From: Undaria pinnatifida
Lineage: Eukaryota; Sar; Phaeophyceae; Laminariales; Alariaceae
Assembly (NCBI GenBank): GCA_012845835.1
Contig: JABAKD010000013.1
Location: forward strand, 8,285,128-8,349,127
Direction: 5' to 3'
Length of the DNA stretch: 64,000 nucleotides
Both the position numbers and the translations under genes were made by a program. Under the pieces are notes generated by a model. The model made no database searches and was not told the DNA's origin. It saw only the letters and a program-made list of their open reading frames with translations. Positions 39,995 to 51,589 of the stretch are shown here, one piece after another (the first letter of the stretch is position 1; each line of letters opens with the position of its first letter).

Positions 39995-42471
39995 CTCTAG
40001 AGCGAACCAATTCGGTCTAGCCTCATAAGGGGTCTACGGGTCAGCAGTATTGGAACAGGGCCGTGCTTTCATCGAAGCTTGGTGGGGAAGGAAGGTCCAT
40101 GTTTGTGGAGCTAACCTTTTTCGACATCAGCGGAGACGAGCAGCAAGGCGCAAGGAGGAGTCCGGTGGGGAGAAAGAGAGAGCTATCGCTGGTGTGGCAG
40201 GGAGAGATGCTGTACTGCCATCGTCGGAATTCTTCGATGGTGGAAGAGCGAGGGCAGCTTAATAGGCGAGTTGTCTTCGGACCCAGAGATGATGTTTTCG
40301 TGGAGACGTCGTTTTCAGGGAGAAGCCACTCTTGCTGTAGACTGCGTACAGCAGTAGTAGCTAAAGCCCTACGGTGGAGCATGACCGTAGACAGGGAGTA
40401 GCAGCAGCTTACGTCCAAGGTGATAGCGTAACCTAGGACACCTCCACCGTATACAGCGGGCAGAGGGGTTAACAGCAGCAGCTAAAAGCCCTATAGCGGA
40501 AGTACAGCCGTAGGCACCCTCGCCGTGTGTGCGAGCGGGGGATTCGTAGTCGCAAGGCACTTATGTTGTTATATATTTGCCGTGCGCTCTCTACTTCAGA
40601 AGGTTGGCTGTGGAGGCAGCAGGTATGGGGTTATCTGCATTTACAGCGAGAAGTCCCATGGCCGCCAGCTATGTGCTTCCTGCTGCTGCTAACATTGGCA
40701 GGAATGGACGTGGGTTGATCGTGGCTGGCTGTCTGCAGCAGTACCATTTACCGATATAGGGATTCGTCCGGGCAACAAGTCGAGCGGCATGGCCGCACGC
40801 ACCCCATGACATGCAGCAGCAACAGCAGCAGCGGGCGAGGTCATGGAAGGAACAGATCGGTTCATAATTTCGCCAGCCGGAGCTTTATGGTTCGGCAACA
40901 TCGCGGGGCGCGGGGGAGGAACAGGTCTGATCAAAGTGGTGAATCCATTTTTACGATGGATTCCTTTTTTGATCGAAATATTGCTTTTGGTCGAATATGA
41001 CGTTTATTGATTTACAGCAAGAGTGGAGACCCGTCAATAGCAGGCGATTTATTGGCGGTTAGAGTGGAGACCCGCAGATAGTAGGATCTAAGATTCATTC
41101 TGGACGGTATACGTAGCCTTTTTCACCTGGTAATTCTGAAGTGTGTTCTTATGTTCAAATCAAACGGTCTTTGTAAATCCGAAAACTTGTAGTGTTTTTC
41201 TGGTGTGGACAGGACCAGAAGGGAACTGGAGGAGCTGATATACATACGATAACGCCTGGTAAATTTGTAAGTGTGTTTTTCATGTTCAACTCAAACAGTC
41301 TTTGTAAATCCGAAAAACTGTAGGGTTTTTCTGGTGTAGACAGGACCAGAAGGGAACTGGTGGAGCTGATATACATACAATAACGATTTGGAGAAAAGGG
41401 TACATAGGTGCACCATATTGAGAGGTGTACCGCTGATGTATGGTATTGATGGTGACACTGATTGTATTAAATTTTGCGGGTATCTTTTGTTTTGGCAGTA
41501 GTCTTCTGACTGATGGCAAAATAGAAGTGGGCATATTCATGATTGGTTGTTGTACCAACAGTATCATTGCGAATGCTTGTTCGCGAAGGAGGAGTGAAAC
41601 ACGAAATGTTTTTGCGATGGTCGAATAGTTTGCGTAGCTGAGAGGGCTTGAGCTGTTCGTATCGACAGTGGCGGCATTTTAATTGTTTCTTTATTCCATT
41701 ATTTGGAGATATAGCAAACAAAAGCCAAAAGGAGAGTATTTTCGGTTTTATGATGGTTTGCGATTTACCAACATTTCGGGTAATTACGCTTGTTGGCGAG
41801 GATACATGGCTTATAGGTCTTGCTGGTATCTCTTGTTTGTGGTTGTCTATGTGTGTCGATGAGATGGGATGGGGCATCCTTGTGGCCGTACAGGAGTACA
41901 GGACATACTGCTCTCAAATGATAGCGGGGATGCAAAGTCACAATTAGTCATTAGATTACCGATGTTGATTTTCCGAACTTGATGGGTGGTTGCAATCTTG
42001 TTTGGGAATTCAAAGGATGAGATATTTTTAGAATTTGATTTTATTCTCGAGCATGTTTTTGCATTTGTTTTGCAATGAAAAACGGGGTGGCTTGTGGATG
42101 GTCAGATACTCTTTGTATCGGGGAGGGCGTAGGCTAATTTTCGCGTCGGATAAATTTTGTGTTTGCGGACAAGAATGTATGCCATGTTGTTTTACCGATA
42201 TGATCTGTGTATCTATGGCGGTAGTAGGGGGCAACGGGAGACCTTTAGCCGGGTGACCTTGCGATCTCTGGCATTTCATCTGTCGCATTAGTTTTTGCCC
42301 TGATGGCGCGGCTGTTGTAATCTCTTCTTGTGGTTAAAATGGTTGTAAGTGGGAGTATGGGAGAGGTTTTCGATCATGGGGATGAGTTTCCTCTTGCCAT
42401 TTTTGTTGTTTTAGGTGATGGAATTGAGTCAGTTGTTGATTCGTCACTGTCTAGTGAAGAATCCGGGAGGG
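39995..42471. other. LTR-B internal region
   Basis: Short open frames only. On plus, 40,063-40,401 (MLSSKLGGEGRSMFVELTFF) and 41,440-41,947 (hydrophobic). On minus, within 41,877-41,467, LKCRHCRYEQLKPSQLRKLF followed by DHRKNISC has the C-x2-C ... H-x5-C spacing of a BED-type zinc finger, as found at the start of hAT transposases. No hAT catalytic motif follows. Function unknown. Confidence 0.4.
41142..41395. repeat. 125-bp tandem duplication inside LTR-B
   Basis: The blocks gtctttgtaaatccgaaaa, tttttctggtgt, acaggaccagaagggaactg and gaggagctgatatacatac (tggagctgatatacatac in the second) occur twice, about 126 bp apart. Confidence 0.85.
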
Positions 42472-42753
42472 TGTTGATTTGGGATTTGCAGTATGACAGT
42501 TTCGTATAATTTTCGTGCGGGTTCGGGCTTCTGGACTAATATTGGGTGCCTAATAGTACCTGGATGGCGTTCTTAATGGTAGACTGCTGTGCGCTCTCGC
42601 TCGGGAGCTCACTCTTCTCGGAGGTATTATGCACGAGTTCTCTTCTCGGAGGTTTCACGCATGAGTTCTCCGCTTGACTTGCCTCTACTCTGTGGTTGGG
42701 CGACGTACGTAGTACTATGACTTGAAACCTACCCCGCTTGGAGCTAACGAACA
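42472..42753 (+). repeat. LTR-B 3' LTR
   Basis: The matching direct repeat to 39,716-39,994, ending gagctaacgaaca just before the ccgga duplication. Confidence 0.88.
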
Positions 42754-42777
42754 CCGGATTGCTTCACCTTCAAGTAG

Positions 42778-43160
42778 TAGTACACAATTTCTGACGTTGC
42801 GGTGCGTGATGTTGAATGTGATTTACAGTTTCCGTGCACAGATTGAGTAACGTCAACCTGTTGACCCTGATGAAAGCTTGGGCTAAGGGGAGTACAAACG
42901 TACGTAGCTGTTGGTTGTATAGAACTACCCACTGGCCCACGTAGTCACGTAGTCTGGTCTACGTGACTACGTGGGCCAGTGGGTCTACGTGACTACGTGG
43001 GCCAGTGGGTAGTTCTATACAACCAACAGCTACGTACGTTTGTACTCCCCTTAGCCCAAGCTTTCATCAGGGTCAACAGGTTGATGTTACTCAATCTGTG
43101 CACGGAAACTGTAAATCACATGCAACACCACGCACCGCAAAGTCAGAAATTGTGTACTAC
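42778..43160. repeat. Large palindrome (arms about 175 bp)
   Basis: Arms 42,778-42,952 and 42,985-43,160 are near-perfect reverse complements (gtagtacacaatttctgacg ... against ... tcagaaattgtgtactac), with a spacer of about 32 bp holding one extra partial unit (tacgtgactacgtgggccag). Only a few mismatches are visible. Such a sequence can extrude a cruciform and is typical of foldback elements. Confidence 0.88.
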
Positions 43161-43712
43161 CCACTGGCCCACGTAGTCACGTGACTACGTGACTCAGTGG
43201 GTAGTTCTATATAACCGACAAAATATATGTTTGCGAGTCCGCCAATTGACTCTCACTGACTTCGTAACAGGTATCTCCGGGGCTCTCTCCCCTCGCCACG
43301 CACTACCGTAGTACTCAGGGGCAAACTGTCATAACCATTCACGTCGTGACTACGTGGGCCAGTGGGTAGTTCTATAACCAACAGCTACATACGTTTGTAC
43401 TCCCCTTAGCCCAAGCTTTCACCAGGGTTAACAGGTTGATCTTACTCAATCTGTGCACGGAAACTGTAAATCACATGCAACACCACGCACCGCAACGTCG
43501 GAAATTGTGTACTACCCACTGGCCCACGTAGTCACGTGACTACGTGACTCAGTGGGTAGTTCTATATAACCAACAAAATATATGTTTGCGAGTCCGCCAA
43601 TTGACTCTCACTGACTTCGTAACAGGTATCTCCGGGGCTCTCTCCCCTCGCCACGCACTACGGTAGTACTCAGAGGCAAACTGTCATAACCATTCACGTC
43701 TCCAGCGCGCAC
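42985..43712. repeat. Tandem pair of ~360-bp foldback units
   Basis: The unit 42,985-43,346 is repeated at 43,347-43,712 (tgggtagttctata, gcccaagctttca, aactgtaaatcacatgcaac, tctccggggctctctcccct). Each contains a smaller inner palindrome, cccacgtagtcacgtgactacgtg. Confidence 0.82.
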
Positions 43713-44190
43713 GCTCGCAAATACATTATTTGGTTTTTTGCTTTTCCCGGAAATAAGCGGAAATCTGAAGTCGGCGGGATACGTGGTTCAGTGGGTAGTG
43801 CTATATAAACGCACGTTCGCAAAGACGTTAGTTCGTTATTTGCTTTTCCTGGATAAAAGCGGAAATATGAAGTCGGTGGGATACGTGGTTCAGTGGGTAG
43901 TTTTCTTTAACCAACATAAGATGTGTCGTGTGTTCGAATCCCACCGACTTCATATTTCCGCTTTTTTCCGGGAAAATAAAATAAGGAAATAACGTCTTGG
44001 CGGGCGTGCGCGCTGGAGACGTGAATGGTTAGACTATGATACTTTGCCTCTGAGTACTACGGTGGTAGTGCGTGGCGAGGGGAGAGAGCCCCGGAGATCC
44101 CTGTTACGAAGTCAGTGAGAGTCAGTTGGCGGACTCCCAAACATATCTTTTGTTGGTTATAGTCTATAGAACTACCCACTGACCCACGTA
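43545..44190. repeat. Second large inverted repeat
   Basis: The left arm 43,545-43,712 and right arm about 44,004-44,190 are inverted copies (gtctccagcgcgcacg against cgtgcgcgctggagac; ctccggggctctctcccctc against gaggggagagagccccggag). They enclose the tRNA-like hairpin. The ends pair with some substitutions. Confidence 0.8.
43855..43965 (+). other. Perfect 27-bp hairpin with tRNA-like loop
   Basis: The stem 43,855-43,881 pairs perfectly with 43,939-43,965 and extends imperfectly outward. The 57-nt loop starts with tacgtggttcagtgggtag, matching the A box of Pol III promoters; at its end gtgttcgaatccc matches the B box and runs into the stem. A related A-box unit without the B box is at 43,752-43,800. 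A normal tRNA fold has only partial pairing in the acceptor stem, so a tRNA-derived foldback element is more likely than a working tRNA. Confidence 0.6.
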
Positions 44191-44977
44191 GTCACGGTGA
44201 CTACGTGGGCCAGTGGGTAGTTATATATAACCAACAGTAGCCGACCTATATCCTTCAACACACACCCAGCAACACGCGCGATCGGAGTATCAGACACACC
44301 CTGCAAATATTAGTTTCGACGTAAACTTAATATTCGATCTCACAGCTGTACAGGTAGTGTATTTCAATATGTAGACGTATAATTGTTATTTTTTTCTTCT
44401 TCGAGCACATCTCTTTGTGCTCGCACCTTTATCCGAAACGTCAGATGGGGTGGGCACAATTCGACCGTTGGGGTCACGTTGCCGGAGGTTTGGGCGCGAT
44501 CCGTGCAGTGTGTCGCGCGTGGCAAGCTCTTACAACTTTTTTGGCCTTGGGCATGGATACGACAAATCCCCGGGTTTCCCAACATCCCCGGGGATGGTGT
44601 TTCCGCATTCCCCGTGGATTGAGTTCACGCATCCCCCGGGGATTGGGTTTCCGTGTCCCCTATCCCCGTGTACGCACGTAAGATCTGAATGCAAACCGGG
44701 TTCTTCTCTGTTCTGCTAGAGGGTACACGTACATTTCCCTATTTTTGCACAGAGCACCGCGCTACGATCCTGCCGCCCTAAACCCAAAAAAATATGTGCA
44801 AATCATGCGCGCGTACCACAGGTGACATTCGGTCTGTGTTTTACGCTCTCATGAGTACAGCCATGAGCACAGCCAACACACAGAGAGCATAACGTTAAAA
44901 TACTAGCGCCCAGCAGCACCACAGCAGGCAACACCGTGCGTGTGTGGCACATCTATCTGCGCCGTACGCCCTGCCAG
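44191..44977. other. Spacer with a short proline/histidine-type repeat
   Basis: A small inverted unit (tcacggtgactacgtgggcc) at 44,195 ends the foldback cluster. Between 44,565 and 44,660 the motif atccccggg/ttccgc is repeated four to five times. No gene is supported. Confidence 0.45.
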
Positions 44978-46155
44978 CAGCTGTTTGAGTGCGTGGGGCC
45001 TGTACCCCCTTCCGCGAGTGTCGTCTGTCCCGACATGCGGGACAATCGTTTCAATGTATCACAACTAGTCGCGTGAGTGTGTGGGGCCTGTACCCTCTCC
45101 CGCGGTCGTCGTCCGTGCCGACCCGCGGGACGCTCATCCAGGTGCACAACATGTTGCTGCATGCGCGCGAGGGGCGTGTACCCCTCCCGCGGGCGTTGTC
45201 TGTACCGACCCCGCGCGACGCCCTGCCAGCCGCTGTTTCAGTGCGTGGGGCCTGTACCTCCTTCCGCGAGTGTCGTCTGTACCGACCTCGTGGGACGCTC
45301 GTTTCAGTTCGTAGCCTGCGGTCGCGTGAGTGCGTGGGGCCTGTACCCCCTCACGCGGTGTAGTCTGTACCGACCCGAGGGACGCTCATCCAGGTTCACA
45401 ATATGTGCCTGATTGCGCGCGAGGGCCCTGTACCCCCTCCTTCGGACGTCGTCTGTACCGACCCCGCGGGACGCCCTGCTAGCCGCTTATTGGGTGCGTG
45501 GGGCCTGTACCCTCTTCCGCGAGTGTCGTTTGTATCGACCTCGCGGGACTCTCATTTCCGTTCATCACCTGCCGTCGCGTGAGCGCGTGAGGCCTGTACC
45601 CCCCCCCGCGGTTGTCGTCCGTCCCCATCACGCTCACCCAGGCGCGCTATCTGTCATTGGTTGCGCACGAGGGGCGTATAATACGTCCCGTGGGCGTCAG
45701 CGGTTCGCCCTGTCAGCCGCTGATTGAGTGCGTGGGGCCTGTACCCCCTTCCGCGTGTGTTGTCTGTACCGACCCCGCGAGACGCTCGTATCACCACCTG
45801 TTGCCGCTTGTGCGCGAGGGGCATGTACCGCCTCTTGCGGGCATCGTCTGTATTTACCTCGCGGGACGCCATGTTCAGCCGCTGTTCGAGTGCGAGGGGG
45901 CTGTACCCCCTTCTGCAAGTGCCGTCTGTACCGACTCCGCGGAATGCTCGTTCAGTGTTTCCAGTTGGCGCTCTTTGTGCCCGTGAGGCCTGTACCCCCT
46001 ACCGCACGCGTCATCTGTACCTACCTCACGGAACTCTCGTCCAGGTTAACCATCTGCAGTCGTTGGAGGGCGTGGGGCCTGTGCCCCATCCCACGGGCAT
46101 CGTCTACACTGATTCCGTGAGACGCTCGTTCATCCGCCGCGTGAGTGTGCGGGGC
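44978..46155. repeat. GC-rich satellite, unit about 83 bp, at least 13 copies
   Basis: Units share gtgcgtggggcctgtacccc, tccgcgagtgtcgtctgta and ccgacc(c)cgcgggacgct. Starts (ggggcctgtac or close variants) lie near 44,995, 45,085, 45,170, 45,246, 45,337, 45,421, 45,498, 45,590, 45,665, 45,737, 45,820, 45,896, 45,986 and 46,074. Spacing varies from 72 to 91 bp. Open frames across it exist in several phases because the array is GC-rich, and none is preferred. Confidence 0.85.
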
Positions 46156-46434
46156 TGTTGGCCGATCTCTAAAGGTGTACACGTAGCTGGCGCGGGAAGG
46201 CGTGATGATGACTCGAGACGGTGACACAGAACTCTTTCTTATATCATCCAGCCGTCGAGCCTGACTCGGTCTCATATGGAGCAAAACTACGAGTGACAGC
46301 TCATGGCAAATCATGCCGGGAAACGTCCGGCCAAACAGTCCCCTTACACCTTATACATGAATTCCTTACCAACGTATGGAACTCCATGATATAAGATGGA
46401 TCATAACCGTCATTTTTTATGACGACAACCAACA
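46156..46434 (-). repeat. LTR-A copy 2, 3' LTR
   Basis: 279 bp, colinear with 25,013-25,289. It retains the uninterrupted gatataagatggatcataac that was the gypsy target in copy 1. Confidence 0.88.
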
Positions 46435-48220
46435 TTCCCCCTCCTCATTATACACGACGAACACACCTAATATCACCCCTGCTTTGTGCATGACAAGGCA
46501 CTACATCGCAGGGTTGATACATCGTCATATCGTAATGAACTCGCATCAAACTCAGAACCCCATCCAACTCAAAACCACAATTCCAGTTCTCAATTCAATA
46601 AATCCTCCAAGTCTCGAACAAAGTAACAGCAGTCTCACGCTGCAAACATCAACTACTCTCGAAAATCATTGCCAGGTGAACACGACAATAATTTTATTCT
46701 CGGAAATGATCAGGAAAGAACGGCGCAATTCTTGAAAATTGACTCAAGTAAACTCCAATTGTTCCCGATTTCCTCGAGATACTAGTACCCAGCACGGGGC
46801 CTACAAGCTGAACCAGGAAAAACAAACTCCACATTATTATACGAAAACGCAAACAACCGCAGAAACTCGATTTAATCGTACTCTGCACACTGCACGGCGA
46901 AAAGCATCCCCCTCCTCCGTGCACGACGAAATGTGTAGCACACGTAGCGGCGGGATGCTACACAGCTCAAAAACTCAAACTCGAATAACAAAATATCTTC
47001 CCCCCTAAAATAAGCTCCCGCAAAACGGGGAGTCGTTGATGTGCTTCGAGTTCGACGTGCACACTGGGTTTTGTGCCAGGTTCTTCGCCCCCTCGTTATC
47101 CTCGAAAACCGCAATGTACGTCGTTCCAAACCCCGGGACAATAAAATACACACATACCGCGAAAACATCGCCATCTTAATGTTCTCTGCCAGATTAAAAC
47201 GGCATTGTCCAATACGGCGGTACCGACTCAAACAGACATAATCATCAACTCGCAAAATCAAACCATAGTACTTCGTTTTTTCCTGACGAGTATGCATAAC
47301 ATCGGTGCTATACATATTTTAAGTACGCATGGGGTAAGTCCGCGCGATCAGACAACGCATAACCAACGCGTCAGCGGGACAATACTCAAGTCACGAATAC
47401 TCGAACTAGACCGAACGCGCCTCAGCGCAGCTCATGGTCTGTTCCATCTCGTGCGCTTTGCCATTAGCCGAGATTTGTCATACCAATAATAAACAAGCCT
47501 CATTCTATAACAAAAACAAGAAAAACAATCAAGTCCGTCTCAAGCAGGCTCACAATCAAAGTTAAAACAACAAAATCACAATCACCCACATTCATTTCAA
47601 TCCCAATGCCACAAACACTACTGCTGGTGGTCCCTTCACTGCGGCAGCCTCCTTCCGGTGTCTCATGGCATCGCCGCAGCTCGGGCACTCCAGGCTATCC
47701 TCCTGAATGAAGAAGCCGTTCCTGGCGCAAGATTGATTCCACACAAGCAGCGGATGGATCGTGCAATCGAGCGATTAGGTCGACATAGAAAGGTTGAACT
47801 GCTCTTTTCATCAAGAATCCCTCGCACATGCTCAGTTGCCCTGTTTTCAGATCGCTCACCAAGAGCCCTCTATACTCATACCCGTTATACCTGCATGAAT
47901 ATTTTCAGCAACGGCAGTATCCCAGTGCTACACTGGGGGGGGTACTCCACTGTTGTGCAATGATTCGCAACGCAGACAGTATCTGGGCGTATCATATACT
48001 CGCAGACAAGTCAACGTACAATCGACCGTGCTGGTATATCATTCGTACTCGTATCCTCTTGTATCAATAACTGCCAACAGACGTACGGACAGCACGGGAT
48101 GTACTGCTGTAGTACTGCATGCTGTTTCTACGCTATATATGGGAAACGTCACACGTCAAAGACATGCCGGGTACATCAGTTGACGGCACTCCTGCCCCTT
48201 GACGGACAGCTGTCAAGAAC

Positions 48221-48589
48221 TTATACACCCATTACTGTAGTCCAAAAATACCTTGACGGGACAAAACTACTCTTATAATGCCGATGCAAATACAAAAATG
48301 CTTTGCATGCAAACATAATCAAAGATGCAAAATAATACAGCAAATAACGTACACAATTGTCGGCATTTCGACGACGGTTCAATATACCGACAACCTGCAA
48401 CTTGCCAGTAGGCACATCATGCGGCACCATGTTCAGCAGTGAGTCAGCAGCACCATAAACCAAGCAAAATCCCAGCTCAAAGGGTACTACTAGCAACACA
48501 GGTTGATCACTCCTGTACTGCTCATCATGCATATTTTTTAAGGGGCGTGCTTGTATTTTTAGCATTGCTCGGCATACACGCGAGACCAT
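48221..48589 (-). CDS. LTR-A copy 2 frame conserved with 27,188-27,560
   Basis: It encodes the same unidentified ~120 residues as copy 1 (PVLLVVPFELGFCLVYGAAD, TGKLQVVGILNRRRNAD) with few replacements and the same stop. No known domain recognised. Confidence 0.3.
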   Translation of the reverse strand: MVSRVCRAMLKIQARPLKNMHDEQYRSDQPVLLVVPFELGFCLVYGAADSLLNMVPHDVPTGKLQVVGILNRRRNADNCVRYLLYYFASLIMFACKAFLYLHRHYKSSFVPSRYFWTTVMGV

Positions 48590-48968
48590 ACCTCAAACCT
48601 ACCCTAATATTTGCAAGTAATTGATTCACGCAATTTTCGTACTGCTGTACTCTGCTGTACCGATGGTATGATATGATATGATACAACATGTACTGCTGTG
48701 TGTGCATTCTTTCAGCATTTCACTTTCACGTATAAAACTCAACTCCGACTTATTGCGCTTTGCCCAGGCGCTCCGCCAGACAGCCTTAACACGGAATCAG
48801 ACATGTTAGTCCTGCAGTACGTCTACTACAGATCGCTCCAGTCATCCTTGACTCTCAATCAATCTCAATCTTGGGGGGTGGTTCGTAATTCTCAAATCAA
48901 CATGAAACAAGCCAAAACGAAAAACATCAGCAGCAAGCAAAATCAACACGTACGTGCCTGGTGCGGGC

Positions 48969-49640
48969 CTAAGTCCTCGCTGATGGCCCGTTGTTTGTTT
49001 TTCCTTCACTCGCGCTCGTTTCGGGCATCTCCTTTTGCGTGCATGCTCCGACCCCCAATCGATGGTGCAGACCCTTCCACCAGTGCCCGCCACCGCTTTC
49101 TCAATCTCGTTCCAGTATTCGTACGCGTGTTCCATCGCGCCCAAAATCTCATCAACCTCTCTCCCGGCGCCTGCCGGCCAAGTAATCCCATCTCTCCTTT
49201 TCTCTTCTCTTGTACAAACTAAAGTAGTCACAGGTTCAGGCACAGGCCTGGCTGTACTGCAGGCTTGCAGATACAGTGTTAACAGCGGTTCCAGCGGCGA
49301 CGGTGGCAGCGGCGACGGCAACAGCGGCGACGGTGGCGATGGCAGCGGCGGTGACCATGACGGCGGCTGTAATGAGGATGGTATCGGCGGCGGCGGTGGC
49401 GGCGGCGGTGGCGGCGGCGGTGATGACGGCTGTTTCCGTGGCAATTCTTCTTCGTTGCATGCGCAGCAATCCTCTGACGACTGCTCTTCCTGCAGATGGG
49501 GCGACTGGGGCAGCTGCTGCCTTCGCAACAACTGCTTCTCTCCAGGGCCGTCGCCACCAGCGCCATGCAGATCTACCAGCTTCGGCTCATGTTTGTCTTT
49601 GCTGGGACCGCGCAGTTGCTGCTGGGGCAAAATATTCTTA
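48969..49640 (-). CDS. Proline-rich LTR-A protein, copy 2
   Basis: Part of a 337-codon frame (48,842-49,855) whose upstream end runs into the copia LTR and is therefore not original. The shared part has the same order as copy 1: QQQLRGPSKDKHEPKLVDLH, proline run, then WPAGAGREVDEILGAMEHAY and SEHARKRRCPKRARVKEK. The proline run differs in length. Confidence 0.4.
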
Positions 49641-49648
49641 CTCTCTTT

Positions 49649-50312
49649 TGTTCGTGATAGCGGCAGTGTATCGGCTGCTGTGATAGGAGAATCTGATTGG
49701 ACAGTTTGAATATGAGAACTGCTGTCACTCATTGTTGTTGAGCAGGATGTTCCGAGAATACTCTTTGTAGTGTGTCGGGTTAATACAACGGACGAAGGTG
49801 TCTCTGTCGGTATGTTGGTATGTAGTACGTTGGAGTACGTCAGACACTTGGCCAATAGGATCGTGCGGATTGTTTGGTTGTTGTAGTGTCGGCGTGTGAC
49901 GTGGTATTCCGAGTGCGCATTCCACCGAGAAGACGTTGGGAGATCGGAGCAACGCGCCTACCATGCTCGCCCCCTTCGTGTTCATTGGACACATTGACGA
50001 GTAGGAACATTCCTGTAGTGTTGCTAACACGATATATATAGCTTGTCTCAACGAACAGCCTAGCAATAAGTTACGGTTACATACGTTGTGTCACGGAGGT
50101 AAGTTACAGGGATCGTCATCACCCACGAGTAGTCCCACGGGTATGTACGAGTAGGCACTATGCGAGGAGGTTTAGGTATTCGACTACGAGCGGTTGTTAC
50201 TGGGCTGTGGAGAGTTGGCCCACATGACCCACTCCACTTTCCAGCATGTCTCTCCAGACGGAAGTCTCAATAATATAATACCTTTTCCCCAGAAGCTACC
50301 GATTTACCAACA
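49649..50312 (+). repeat. Ty1/copia 5' LTR (664 bp)
   Basis: Matches the 3' LTR almost throughout. Differences include an extra tatata near 50,035 and gatagc/ggtagc near the start. Confidence 0.93.
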
Positions 50313-50639
50313 CGCTTAAGCGAGTCATCAGTCGACTGCTGTTTCGTCCCCCTGGACTGTGTCGACGGGCTGTCGGATGGATGTCGGAGGCGGCTTGATC
50401 ACCCGACCTCTCTTCGTCATGGCTGACGGGGATAACGCGACCCCTGCGGCCCACCATCAGGGTGAACTGCAGGTTGTTGGTGAGAGAATGTGTTTCATGA
50501 GTTACCTAGAGACGCAGTATCTGTATTGCTCACCCCAGCTTTCACACCAACAGGGTTTGTTCGCGTTGGTTGTTGTTGAGACACAAAAGAAGAAGGAGAG
50601 AAAGGAATGGAGTCCCCTGGTTGTGTATGTAGGTGTTGC

Positions 50640-51010
50640 ACCAGGGGCTGGTGTGTACCACTCGGGTGCCACCAGCAGGACCGTTGGAAGAACGGGCGGC
50701 GATGCCCAAGGCTTTGGCGTGTCCGGCATGAGGGTTTGGAGTGGGGTGTTGTAGACCCAGACTTGAACCCCCGTGTATTTTATGAGGATTGTTCCTCGCA
50801 GGTTCGGAGCGTTGCACTTAGAGACGCGGGACCACAGGCTGGCGCGCACCAATCGGGTGCCGCCGGCAGGGCCGTCGGAGGAACGGGCGGCGATGCCCAA
50901 GGCCTTGGCGTGTCCAGCACGATGGTTGGGAGTAGTAGTCTTGTAGACTTAAGCTTGAACCCCGTGTAGCATTGTATGCTGATCGTTCGTTGTTACTGCA
51001 GTAAACTTCG
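50640..51010. repeat. Tandem duplication of about 185 bp in the copia leader
   Basis: The blocks gggcggcgatgcccaaggc, ttggcgtgtcc and aaccccgtgta occur twice (first near 50,695 and second near 50,886), with the preceding tcgggtgcc(a/g)cc(a/g)gcagg in both. Open frames here follow the repeat. Confidence 0.82.
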
Positions 51011-51589
51011 ATTCGGTCCACGGGACTGTAGGTAGGGCTTTAGATAGCCAGTCCTCAGTTCCTCACACCTCTTCTCAGTTGAGTAGTAGGCGGTGGGAAA
51101 ACGTCGCCAGTGGAAATACATGGATTCCTGGGGCTGACATATATAATTCGGCGAGAGGTTGGGTGGGGGTCCTTTTCAAAGTTCCCAAAGCTCCTGAATT
51201 CAACGGTACTGTACGGCACTGAAGTATCGTATCCCTCGTGGTGACAGAATTTGAATTTTCTGATGAGTGCCCGACACAAAATCTGTATGAGACGCTTGTT
51301 TCTGAGGCTGATATTCCGATGACTGACATTGTTTTCCAACTGACCCCCTGGTAAGAGAAATGACCCAGTGTGGGTAAGGTGCATCAGCAGAGAGTGTAGT
51401 GTTTTTCTCTCAAACCAGTTTGAACAACTCTAATAGTCGAACATGCGTGGTATCATTTTTAGGTGCCATCCTGTGCGACTTGCAGCATGAATGGTGTGGT
51501 AGCATTTTCGCTGCAACCTGTAGTTGGTATTCGTGTTGTTGGTGTTTGTGACTGCTGACAACGAATAATCCGTAGTAGAGTGAAAGAAA

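Larger units (their letters stand above)
39716..42753 (+). mobile_element. LTR-B: small LTR element (3.0 kb) without recognisable pol
   Basis: LTRs of 279 bp (39,716-39,994) and 282 bp (42,472-42,753), TGTTGATTT...ACGAACA, are flanked by a perfect 5-bp duplication ccgga (39,711-39,715 and 42,754-42,758). ccgggaggg directly precedes the 3' LTR and can serve as the polypurine tract on plus. The 2.5-kb interior shows no RT, integrase or protease motif on either strand. It is non-autonomous or of an unknown type. Confidence 0.85.

Noticed and set aside
43878-43955. Functional tRNA gene in the foldback hairpin
   Set aside because: A and B boxes are good, but the acceptor and T stems have mismatches and the sequence is embedded in a perfect 27-bp hairpin. 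A tRNA-derived element is the simpler reading.
44978-46155. Regularly spaced repeats that superficially look like a CRISPR array
   Set aside because: Units vary from 72 to 91 bp, the whole unit is conserved rather than repeat plus unique spacer, and the setting is eukaryotic. It is a satellite.
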